A DNA stretch of 64,000 nt. It comes from Hydractinia symbiolongicarpus. Its lineage: Eukaryota; Cnidaria; Hydrozoa; Anthoathecata; Hydractiniidae. The stretch is taken from contig NC_079882.1 in NCBI RefSeq assembly GCF_029227915.1, positions 23,257,001-23,321,000 on the forward strand, written 5' to 3'. A program made the translations under genes and the position numbers. Within the stretch, counting starts at the first letter, position 1, and each line of letters starts with the position of its first letter. This document shows positions 49,949-60,600 of the stretch, in pieces. The notes below the pieces were generated by a model. It did no database searches. It was not told the DNA's origin and saw only the letters and a program-made list of their open reading frames with translations.

Positions 49949-52900
49949 TTAACTGGACCCTTTACATTCCTTTCTGCAAGTTACCTCGTTCATAACACAT
50001 ATCATATTTTCAGCGAAAGCGGTAATAACTCGCATACACACATCTGCCTCTCCTGCACAAGCGCTTTTACAGCTAGTTCTTTTAGTTACTTCAACATCGT
50101 CAACTTCATCGTTAGGGCGCTTGCATGTTGAAAAACAATTTCGACGTCTACTTTTGCACAGAAACACTTCGACTGGAGTTGCAAATAAAACACAGTTATC
50201 GTATCGACTTAAGCATTTGCAAGCAGAACCTGTTTTCGCGTCTCTTTGTTTGTCGAAGAAACAACCGGTATACGAGTTAATAAAGAGTCTGGCACATTCC
50301 TTTTCGGCACCTTTTGTTAAACTTTTTTTCACGCATTCTTTTAAAGCTTCTCGGCTGCTTTCAACACATTTCTTTCCACTTTGCATTTTGTCAGCGCTGT
50401 TGTTTGCATCTTCTACGCTCTTACTTTTTTCGTCTTCTGTATTTTTGTACTCGCGCAGTATTTCTTCCAGTTTGTTTATCGTATCTAATGATACCATCCG
50501 CGATGTTGCGACACCCACCAAAATAAACACCAAGAGAAGAACTAAAAGAAACATAGGAAAAGAATATTTTACCAGGTTGGAAAAAAATACTTCTACTTAA
50601 AATTTTTGGTTCGAGAGATTTTCGGTGGTACATCTTCGCAACATGTACCGAATTATTACAAACCTCACAATTTAAGCACACGCTTTACAAAAAAAATGTA
50701 ATTTGCTACTTATTTAGGTAACAAATTACCTTACATATTTACTCTCTTCTTCTCTCAATCAAATGTCATTGGGAGGGGTAAAGGGGAATTAAAATTCAAA
50801 TTAGTGAGTGCAATTTTGGAATGAAAGCACAAAAGGTTATTGTAGTTAATGATTAAAAAAGAAATAAACCACTAACGTTTAGACTTTCCCGGGGTTCTTT
50901 TTTTTGTGGTAAAGAGGAGCTTTCCCGTCTTGAAAAATATCAATGACTTCGCTTGAAAAAATTCGCGTATTTCTGATTCATAAATTTCAAAGACTTATGC
51001 GAAAATGACCTATAAACGCGAAAAAGTTTTAGCCCTTAAAGTATAGATATTCAAATTACAGAAATTCAAATTAGAGAGAGCTAGTTCTGTGAGATTTTAT
51101 AAAGTGAATAAAAGTACTATAAAACGCATAAGCCTCAATTTGAAACCAAGGAGGGAACAAATCTAACAGCAGGCACAAAGAACGTAACAATCCAACTTTG
51201 GTAATATAACGGCTTAGGGAAGAAAGGCCCAAAATAGCCTGGCGTGGTAAACTCAACTCTAGTAGAATGTGTCATAATTCTAAAAACGATTTATATGAAT
51301 AATCTTATCTAACGGATGGTGAGTAACAACATTAATAATTTGAAATTGTGCTTGGGTGTTTCTCGTGCCTTTTTAATTTCCTTTCTTTAGCATTTTGAGG
51401 GAAATTAATCTTACCGCAACTTCGCTTAAGTCTGTTACTGTTGTTTAGATAACAGTTCAATGTCATTAATGACAAGTTTAGATGCGTGATTACACGTCGT
51501 ATAGAACTTTTTATTATCATAAAAATAACTTCTGTGCTCAATTATCGTACTTAACCTTTGTAGCAACTCTGTTTTACATAAAATTTAATAATATTTTCCA
51601 AATAGGCCCGGTATGATTTTATATCTTCGGTGAAAATCAAAAATCATCACAAAACTCGTGCGTGTTTTTTTTTTATCGCTTTTAAAAAGCACCTATCAAC
51701 TTCAAGAAAAAACCTGACGGGATGAATTAGTGCATGACGAAACGCGTAGGTTATTACAAATCCAATCTATTTTTCGTATGTTAGTTGCTTTGTACTTTAC
51801 TAGCAACGACGACGCCATGACACCTAATAATATATTTAACGCATCACTAGGCCATTTTGAGTTTACATTTCCTTGTATTTCCTCTATATTCACATGTTAC
51901 CTTTTTATTATCCGTTCAAGAAAAACACGGACAAATTGTTTACAAAAGAAATTATATTAAACTAGCTGAAAACCCCGTGGGAACTTCACAGATGTTTCCC
52001 GCCGTTACAACAAAGTCGATAAAACTATAGCGCTTTTGTTATTTGCAGCCTTTCTTTATTTCATGCCTGGTAATCACCGTAACAAACAGACAGACAGACA
52101 ACGGCTATTTTTATTCTGTGTTGAGATAAAATACTTCGGATTGAATTCGAGGTAAACAAACATACTACAGTGCTTTTTTGTAATTACTGATTATGAAAAT
52201 TTAATTTAATTTATTTTTTAAATCTGATTGCGTCTTCTCGCATGATTTTCTTTGCTAACATAGTCAACGGGACAGCCTCGCTCACAGGTCTTTTTGATAA
52301 TGATATGTTTCCGTCCTGTGAGAGGCTGGATATGAATTTTTTTCTTCTCTTGATGGGTGAAGATATTTTCGTGATGTGCGTCGTAAAAGTATGATGCTTA
52401 CAATTGCATATTTTTTATGTAAATATGTGACGTAATGTTGGTACGGCATCACGTGACAACTTTTGCGGTTAGCACTGTCATGCACAAAAAGACGTTTCCC
52501 CTACTCTTAAAAAAAGTTCCTCTACAACAGATAAGCGTACAAGGCAGGAAACCTGGTTCCGCACGCCTTGTCGTTAGCACATGGAAAATCACGGGCTTCG
52601 CGCAGACATCGATGTTTCGTGCTTCCTTGTTTTCCTGTTAGCATGAAGTAATGAAATCACTAGTGCAAATACCATGGAAAAATCCACGGTATTTGCACGT
52701 TGTACACCAAGATCGACCCTAGCACCTTTTACCGTGGCAGCTAGAACTATCAGAAAGCGCAGCGGCGTTGAGAAGCAAATAGTCTTGGGGAAGAGGTTGG
52801 TTGTATTTATGTTCCGCTTTGAGATCTCCCGCAACCTTGAAATTACTTAACGGGGTGTATGTGTGATATAATACGGCAAAAAGATTTAAGAGTAATTCCC

Positions 52901-53294
52901 TCACGAAACAAACTTTTTGTGATGCCTAGAATAATTATATTTTTTAACCATACATATCTTTTTTTCCAAGGAGGTGTCAAAGACGGCGACGGTTATGTTT
53001 TAATATTTCCCCAGTCATGAGGAGAGTTTGTCAAAAAATTAAAAATAATAGATGTATTGAAACAAATCAACTTGATTTTGTATCCTCAACTTTAAAAAAC
53101 ACATTACAAAAGATTTTCACGTCACAAAGTAAACAAATTTTTTTAATCCTCAATTGACGATATTAATTTAAGGGATTGACTTTTTTCAAATCTATCAAAG
53201 GCTTCATTACAACACTAATCAATTTATGTATTAAAAACAGCGCGCCAAACGTTAAATAAAGACAATTAAACATAAACCTACCTAAAAACTTCAT
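49949..53294 (-). CDS. Secreted cysteine-rich protein A, novel tandem family
   Basis: Two exons: a 13-nt first exon at 53282-53294 (ATG AAG TTT TTA G, donor GTAGG) and 49949-50541, joining in phase to 201 aa. The exon-1 choice rests on the identical 13-nt structure of the paralogue at 56178-56899; an alternative is translation from an ATG at 50554 without splicing, which also yields a plausible signal peptide. The signal peptide is MKFLVLLLVFILVGVATS. Residues 19-60 are charged and helical (DTINKLEEILREYKN); then come 16 cysteines, starting C-x10-C-x12-C-x10-C, followed by two modules. Module 2 is C-KSA-C-x6-C-x12-C-x6-C-RKE-C; module 1 has the same layout except that its first pair is C-x-C. 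Function unknown; probably secreted. The 2.7-kb intron holds Helitron-like pieces. Confidence 0.8.
51962..52126 (-). mobile_element. Mini-Helitron, 165 bp, in the intron of cysteine-rich gene A
   Basis: On the minus strand it begins TCTCAACACAGAATAAAAAT then AGCCGTTGTCTGTCTGTCTG, and ends GTTCCCACGGGGTTTTCAG then CTAG followed by T; the 5' flank is A. The 5' part resembles the 5' end of the element at 5056-6730. The 3' hairpin is weak. Confidence 0.55.
52660..52699 (-). mobile_element. Helitron-like 3' end with extended hairpin
   Basis: On the minus strand: ACCGTGGATTTTTCCATGGT then ATTTGCACTAG and T. The spacer to CTAG (ATTTGCA) is itself complementary to the sequence before the hairpin, so the stem can extend to about 15 bp. 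I could not find the matching 5' TC end. Confidence 0.5.
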
Positions 53295-56177
53295 TGTTGT
53301 CAACTTTTCGGTCTTCTTCACCAGTACAATAACGCAGTTTTATTCCGTATTGTTGACAAATAATAATTTTTAGTACTAATGCTAATACAATAAAAATTAA
53401 AGTTTATATTACTCAAAGAAAACAAACAAGCTTATTGATCCTGATTCTAAAAATGATAAAAGTGTCAAGCATTCTAATTTAATAAGAGACATGATCGTTG
53501 TAATTTCAATGTATAATTTCACGCTTCATTAGAACATCCTATTGGAAACAAACTCATTAATACACAGTTAATGAGAGTTTTCACGCTAAAATTATCTCAA
53601 GTACAACCAATTACTTTTTTTCGAATGATTTATGTCCGCTGATATTTTCGTTTAGATACAGGCTCGGAAATTTTGATGTTTATTTTGATAACACGAAAAC
53701 GCTTTCCTTCGGATTCAACTTAATCGCACTTGGTCAAATTTCCGTTTTTTAAAAACAATGATGTTATTTTATTTATCCGTTTAAACAACTATCATAGAAT
53801 AATTTGTTAAAAATGGCGGCTTTACCTTTCATCAATCTCTCATGGGCTTATGCACTATCTTCTTAAATATCCTATTAAATAATTATTTCCTCTGTTAGTG
53901 GAAAATTGAGAACTAGTATGTCAGGAATTCGAAAATTACACAAATAATAAAGAAAGTTCTAATCATTGTTAATAATTACATTGTTAATAATGATCTGCAA
54001 TGAGAAATGAAGAGGTGAAAGTTCAAATATGAGCTAAAGTTTGTAGCTCTTGGTAACACAACCTGTATAGTTCATCGGACGAAACTTTGCTGGATTAAAT
54101 CTCAAAGCTTTTTAATATATTCGTGTCTGGTAAACGAATAAATGTTAACACAAAGGCGCCTCTCATGGCGAACAAAATTTGTTTTTCTAGGTCCATGTTC
54201 GGTGGGTATTATTTTTATGTTCCGTAAAATACTCGTGGCGATAAACAGAACGCACAATATTATTTGTACCCACCAATTATTGTTCCCTGTTGCATTAGCC
54301 TCTCTCTGGGTCTTGCTTTTTAAACTTTTGAAATGTTTTAGGGATTCCATATCATTTTAACTTTTTCTTTTAGTATAATTACTTAGATATGTATATCATG
54401 CTGCGGCGAGTTATATTTTTGGGGGACAAAATATTCGTCGCCCCGCAAAAAAATTGTTTATTTGCCCGCAATCATATAATTTGTGAAGAGTTTCTTTCAC
54501 TTTGTAACTAACGAAATTTGTTCCCGGTGTTTTTGTGCTTCTCAAATTTTTGGCGGGCTGTATTGTCCAAAGATTTTAAAGAACTATATAACTACTCAAA
54601 ATACATCCTTCTGTTGTCACACCAACCATGTGTGGTTATAGTGAGACAGTTTGACGTCACGACACAGTGGAAAAAGTGGTCATAGCAACGCATGACATAA
54701 TAAAGTGTCTCACTTGAACCTTTGATATAGATTAAAATTAAAGTATTCAATTTTTTAGAAGAATTTTAAGGACTGAGTACTTTTTAATTTAAAAATAATT
54801 TGACCTCCATAGCCCACTCGCTCCTACCCAATTTCCGGATGTTATTTTTTGAATGCTATTACCTTGCTGCCTCCACTTAACCCCATGCCCAGGTTGTCTC
54901 CTGTTATTCTCGTGTTTACGCCTAACCCGGTTATTTCCGACTTACCCGTTTCATAAATCCAAGTCAGTTCAAGATAGGGCTGTCGCTGATTAAACAATCC
55001 GAATCCAAAAAAATAACTTAAGCGTGACAGGCCACACTAGTAGGTCCATCAACAAGAAAAATGTGAACATATCGATCATTATATCAAATTAAAAGTTTCT
55101 ATTTCGTCATCAATCATTATTTATCCTCCCAGTGTTCACTAAGTAATGTGAAGACAATGTTTATATACACATTTAATTAAAAAAAGAGTCTTTATTTAAT
55201 TGGAGTTTAATGGGATTAAATATAGATAGAGAGGTCATGTAATATAATGTCGTCTTGTATCTTTTTGCTTCTCTATGCTCTTTTTCAAAATAAAAAGTTT
55301 CCGTTTTTAGCCTATACATTCTTCGGGCATGCCCCTATTAATTTTTTGAAAACTGATTTTTAAAAATGCCTTCGTTTTTAATTGTTCAATACTTTCAGCG
55401 TTCTTAATAGATTTGCACCTAAAGAATGGACGGACGTCCTTTACCGTCTGTGCGAAAAATGCTGTTAAAACTGTTAAAATCATGATATGAACGGATGAAT
55501 TATAATATAAACTCCCCAAGATCCCAAACAATTTCCCTCTTATCAACTAGCACATTATTTTTCCTTACCGAAAATAACTAGTACATTTTGTTGCTTGTAT
55601 TTATGCGATGCGCCCGTTCTATTTTTCGAGCGATTTGGGAACGAAGTGGACTTCGCGCTCTGCTATTTCAGATGCAATTTTTGTTTAGATTTGGATTTCA
55701 TGAGAAGAAACTATCATAGTTGCCAATGCGTCATCATGTTTATCCATTCTGTCAACTTAAAAAACACTTTTACTTCCGCATTTTTGTTGATCCACTCTTG
55801 CCTCGTCATAAATCTTACATGATATCACATGATTGCAATCAACCACAAAAAAATCCAAAAAATAGATTCGACGGTGAAATGATATCTCCTAACTTTCTTA
55901 TGATTCCTTATCTAGACAAAATCCGATGTTTTTTATTAATAAACCATAATACAATGTATAAGCTTTGCTATGTATTTCAGATACTCTTCTGTTGATAGGG
56001 TTTTAAGGCAGAGCCTTTAGGAAGACCTGATTAAAAATGATTATCCTAGCAACCAAAATATTTCTTGAAAACAAAAACGCGTTGCTAAACACTAAGGGAA
56101 CGGGAATTTTTTTAAACAATTTTTTCCTAATAAATAATAGTTATTATTAATAAGAGATCCCCAAAAGGTACAAGTTT
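53295..56177. other. Intergenic between the two cysteine-rich genes, no gene seen
   Basis: AT-rich. A minus-strand open stretch at 54102-54350 with an ATG and a possible membrane segment (WWVQIILCVLFIATSIL) is too short and isolated to call. I looked for a third cysteine-rich copy here and did not find one. Confidence 0.45.
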
Positions 56178-56899
56178 TTAGCATTTTTTGCGACATTCTT
56201 TTTCGTTTTGTTGGCAAATTAAAATATCAGTAAAGATTTCACAATGTTGTTCACATATTCTGTACCCGGCATCACAGTCTTCGGAACAGCCACGCTTACT
56301 CAGTGACTCGATTTTGCAATTTCCACGACACGTGTCTCTCCCATTTATACACACAAATTCTTCAACTTTATTTGAGGTATAGAGACATTTATCAAATTTT
56401 CTAATGCATGTGTCTTGACAGCCAACTCCATTACTCGAAGCATGCGGTACCGATTTTCCAAAAAAACATTCCTTATATGTGTCTACAAACTTCTTTGCGC
56501 ATGCTCGTTTATCATCTACAGTAGAACTTACAACAATACATTCTTTGAAGGTAATTCTGGATGATTCAGAGCACTTTAATTGTGAAAAAGTTCCTTTTTT
56601 TACGGCAAACGACTCTCCTTCGTCCTTACTATTTCCAGTTGCATCTAATGATTTATATTCACCGATAAGTTTTACTAAATCGTTTAAAGTGTCTCTTGAA
56701 AGGGTCGCAGTTTCACCCGTAGCAAGTATCGTCCAGGTTAGCAAAAAAACTAAAAACACAAATTTAAAAACAAATTTAGAATTTAAACACAAAATACAGC
56801 TTTTACCGCCATAATATGTAACGTAGCTAAACACATAGCTAAAGTCGGAACGCATAAAAAAAAATAAAAATAAAAAGAACACTTACCAAGAATATTCAT
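56178..56899 (-). CDS. Secreted cysteine-rich protein B, paralogue of 49949-53294
   Basis: Two exons: 56887-56899 (13 nt, ATG AAT ATT CTT G, donor GTAAGT) and 56178-56749, giving 194 aa with signal peptide MNILVFLLTWTILATG. Like its neighbour it continues with a short helical region (SRDTLNDLVKLIGEYKS), then C-x10-C-x12-C-x10-C. Two complete modules follow: C-QDT-C-x6-C-x11-C-x6-C-RGN-C and C-SED-C-x6-C-x12-C-x6-C-RKK-C. Module 2 has one extra Cys in the middle loop (EQHCEIF). Spacing and many residues (ESSR..KEC, GCFF/ECFF, VEVFLC/VEEFVC) align with protein A, so the two arose by tandem duplication. A TATA-like GATATAAAAG lies just upstream. I know no named family with this pattern; a secreted structural, defence or signalling role would be guesswork. 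Confidence 0.88.
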
Positions 56900-56930
56900 A
56901 CTTTTAAACAAGCCTGGCTGCTTTATAAAC

Positions 56931-56942
56931 TTTTATATCAAA
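56931..56942 (-). promoter_or_regulatory. TATA-like element upstream of cysteine-rich gene B
   Basis: The minus strand reads TTGATATAAAAG about 32-43 nt before the ATG, leaving room for only a very short 5' UTR. The spacing suits a TATA box only if transcription starts almost at the ATG. Confidence 0.35.
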
Positions 56943-57688
56943 GGTTTTAAGTAGGACGGGGAAGATAAGCACGACGAACTTCGCAATGACTGTCCAAAGT
57001 TAATTGTATTCAATCAAAGTGTGTACAACCGGTTAAAACGATTGTCAGAAAATATTAGCGTTGAGATGTTATTTTTTCTTTCGATAAGTAACTTTCAAGA
57101 ACGCTCTTAATATTACAATCTTGATCAAACAAATCTATGAGTAGACTGATTGTTAACACAACCTTTCATAATCGCTTTAATGTATATATAAGGGATTAAA
57201 ATCGGATAATCGAGTCAAAATTGGCGTAATCGAGACAAATTATCTAATTGTTTTCATCTGTTTTTCTCACATCCCCTTCGTGCACTCGATCGTTTTTTTT
57301 TTTCACAGGTAAATGAAAACATTAAAAATCCGATATTGTAATTAGTGCGCTATTTTTAATTAGCAAGGAAAGGGTAGGGTTTCTTGCGTTTGATCATGAT
57401 TCATGTTATCACAAAAAAAAATCTGCAGCGACTTAAAAACGTGGACAGTATTCTTAATGTGCTAAATGCTTCATGCTGATAAAACATTTTTGTTGTTTCA
57501 TAAACAATGTTGTTTGGCTTTCGAATTACTGACCACAAACACATAGGAAAGCAAATGGCATATTAAATATCAAATTACAACAACTTTACGAGTGGAAAAA
57601 GAAAGAAAATATGACCAAATACGAAAATATATTCCACGTAAAAGTAATTAAAAAATTGACAATGCTAATTGATATTTGTAGTGTTTTT
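56943..57688. other. Intergenic, no gene seen
   Basis: AT-rich spacer between cysteine-rich gene B and the 3' end of the DnaJ gene; nothing recognisable. Confidence 0.5.
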
Positions 57689-60600
57689 CTACACTCGGTT
57701 TTCTGATCGAGAATTTTCATCGTTATCCTTTTCGTCGTCATCTTTCTTTTGCGTATCTAAAACGGAGCAAAAACCTTTGTAGAGGTCTTCACCACAGTGG
57801 TTTATTCAATATTATTACATAGTTCTAACCGGTTGTAACATGATGATAAGTGAGGAGGAACAGACTAATCCCAAAGGTAACTGCACTAAGGGCAAATAGT
57901 CTATGAGCCTGTTCCGGCTTCATATTAAAGATTAACTTCTCTTTTCCCTCGTCTTTACCTTCTGCGAAATCTGCTGACGACGCAGCTGCCTCGTTCTCAG
58001 TTTTTTCATTGCTCTCTTTAAAATCTTTGGTTTCATTGTCTGAATTGGAGGAGTTTTCTTTCGTTGTCTTAGTTTCTAAAAAACAAATTTTTTTTAAAAT
58101 TTCAAACACAAAAAAGGAGCATAATATTCTTCTTTTTTTTTTAACACTCCAATTGCTTTTAGTTAATTATTTATTTATAGTAAATTACCTATTTTTTAAC
58201 ATTACTCGTTTTTTTAATTCGAACACGTACTACATAATTCGTGAGCTAGCCGCCTCAAAAGAAAAAAGAAAATGGGACAATTAGTAAATTAAAAAGTACA
58301 TTGCTGACATTTTTTTATTCTCATGCCTAGCGGGCACTTTTTGTTTGTTAAATTAGCTCATTTTTGCACCTCGATTCGTAGAAGCCAGTAAAGATTAGCA
58401 TATCTCCCCAGCCAATAGCGGTCAACGTCATTCGGTAAAGTTAAAATTTAACGCCCATCTCGATTAAAAGTAACTCTTATACAAGAATTCCTATATAATA
58501 TTTTGAAATAACGGCTCCTACTAAAAAGCATTTTTGATATGAAAAGGGGCGTTTCAGTTTGTACCTCTTTTGTTACCATTTAAAGATAAAATGTTCATTT
58601 GTTACTTGTTGGATTAACTAAAATCTACCAGTTTAGCAAGAAAGGATTAAATTTGAAGAAAAATTAAGCATTAAATAAGCAATCAGCTAGGTTTAATATC
58701 TATATATCTAGGCTGTTACAAGTTGTAACTTTCTCAAGACAACACAAATAAAAAAAATAGCTTTCTGATCATTCCCTGCGCCTTGATAGTAATAAAATTC
58801 ATCATCATTCAAATACAAAGCTAGGAGAGTGGATAATTTGGATTACTGAGATTAACCACACAAAAATGTGGCTGAGGTTGCTAAAAATATAAAGCAGTAA
58901 GGAGGCTAAACATCATTTAAAATATATTTAAAATTAAGTAGAATAAAATTTACGAATCATTCTTCTTGATTAGCGACCCAAATAAAAATCGCGTCGGGCG
59001 TTTTATTTAATATTCACAGTGATAAATGCTTAAATGTTTCTTGAATGTATTTTAGGCAACATACAAAAAAATTAATAAAAGAATATACATAATTTTTTTT
59101 ATTTTTATTTTAAATGAGTTTTGCTCTTCTCTAATTGTTTATTTCCAGCTTCACGGTTTCGCATTCTACTTAAAGGGATGTTGTGTTCACACGAAACAGA
59201 TTTATAAAATAAAAATTTAAAATAATACTTTTATTCCGGTCTACGCCATTCACAGTGCCTCGAATATTCAAATCAGTTTCGGCGAACTCGGTTATCAATT
59301 CTTTCTGTCTCTCAGTGAGGTATCTAAGGAGGAGAGAAAGAATTCATAAGAAAAACAAGCAAATATATATATTTGTGTGTATAAATAACATAGTCGAATT
59401 AGGAACCACTTTAAAAGCACTTGTCCATGAATAGATTAAACTTATTTTTGGTTCAACGGGACAGACCTATCGATTATAAAAAAACACATGTTTGATGATT
59501 CTATGAGTGGGTTTTAGTTATTACCACACCAATATCAAACCGCAAAAAATCAGCTTTCATAGCTTATATCTCTCCTTCTTGTATAGCGTGGGAAATATCT
59601 AACAATTTTTGTTCTATTGAAGGCGGTAGCTGGTGACGTGTATATAGCTAGTCACCGAGTAACAATTCCATTGAGATGTCGTTGTTACGTGTATATAGCT
59701 AGTCATGAAGTAAAAATTCCATCGAGACGTTGTTGTTATAATTACGTCACAATAATTGCGTAACACGCACAGTAATTAATATTTTATCTTAAGCTAATTA
59801 TCTTATTGGGGTGTGTTTTGTTGCGACAGGACAACAGACGCATGTGGGAGAGGAATGACTCACACAATTGACATGGAATGTTGACACAATAACAAGTTTA
59901 CCCTAACGACGTAGGGTTTCCAACTGAGAAACACTTTCTTGATAAATTCAAATAAATCCTGGTCATATTATTTATCCTTTGATATTTGATATGTTTTATA
60001 ATGTACTTTATGATTCGAAATGATTTATTTTCCTTGTTTCTACTTTAAATTTATCATAGAAATACGAATGGAAGTCCCCATTTTCTCCTAAAATTTCCTG
60101 ATATTCGAGTTTGGTTCAAAAATCGAAAGGCGTATGCTAAACGTCAATGCAACGTCAAGGAAACGTTAAATCCTTTGGCGATTTAATATTCTGATTTGTC
60201 TACGTGCTTGACTGGAGTGTGTGTTCGAGTGCTTCTGATTTCAGTGGTTGACCATAGGTACTTACATAATACAACTTTTAATCCTAGCATTTAGGGGAGG
60301 AAGGAAGGGGGTAAAACTAAACCGCGGGTTGACATTTAGGTTAAACTTTTCAATTTGTGACTCATCCCCCCAAAAATAGTCAAGTTCAAATTTTTTGATA
60401 ATTCTCAAACTTTTTGTTGTCGTCGATAATTCCTTGAGTTCATAGATTCCGCGGTTGGTTGAAACCCTGTAAAGCAGACAAATTTGTAAACCAACAATAA
60501 TTAACAACAAATTATTTCGTACTTTGGCAAGTGTATTTTGATGTTTATATAATGATCCCCTTTGCCATGTCCATTCAAGCGTGCAATACCCCTCCCAATC

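Noticed and set aside
50121-50600. A 159-codon plus-strand open frame
   Set aside because: Antisense shadow of cysteine-rich gene A, which has a signal peptide, a paralogue and conserved cysteines.
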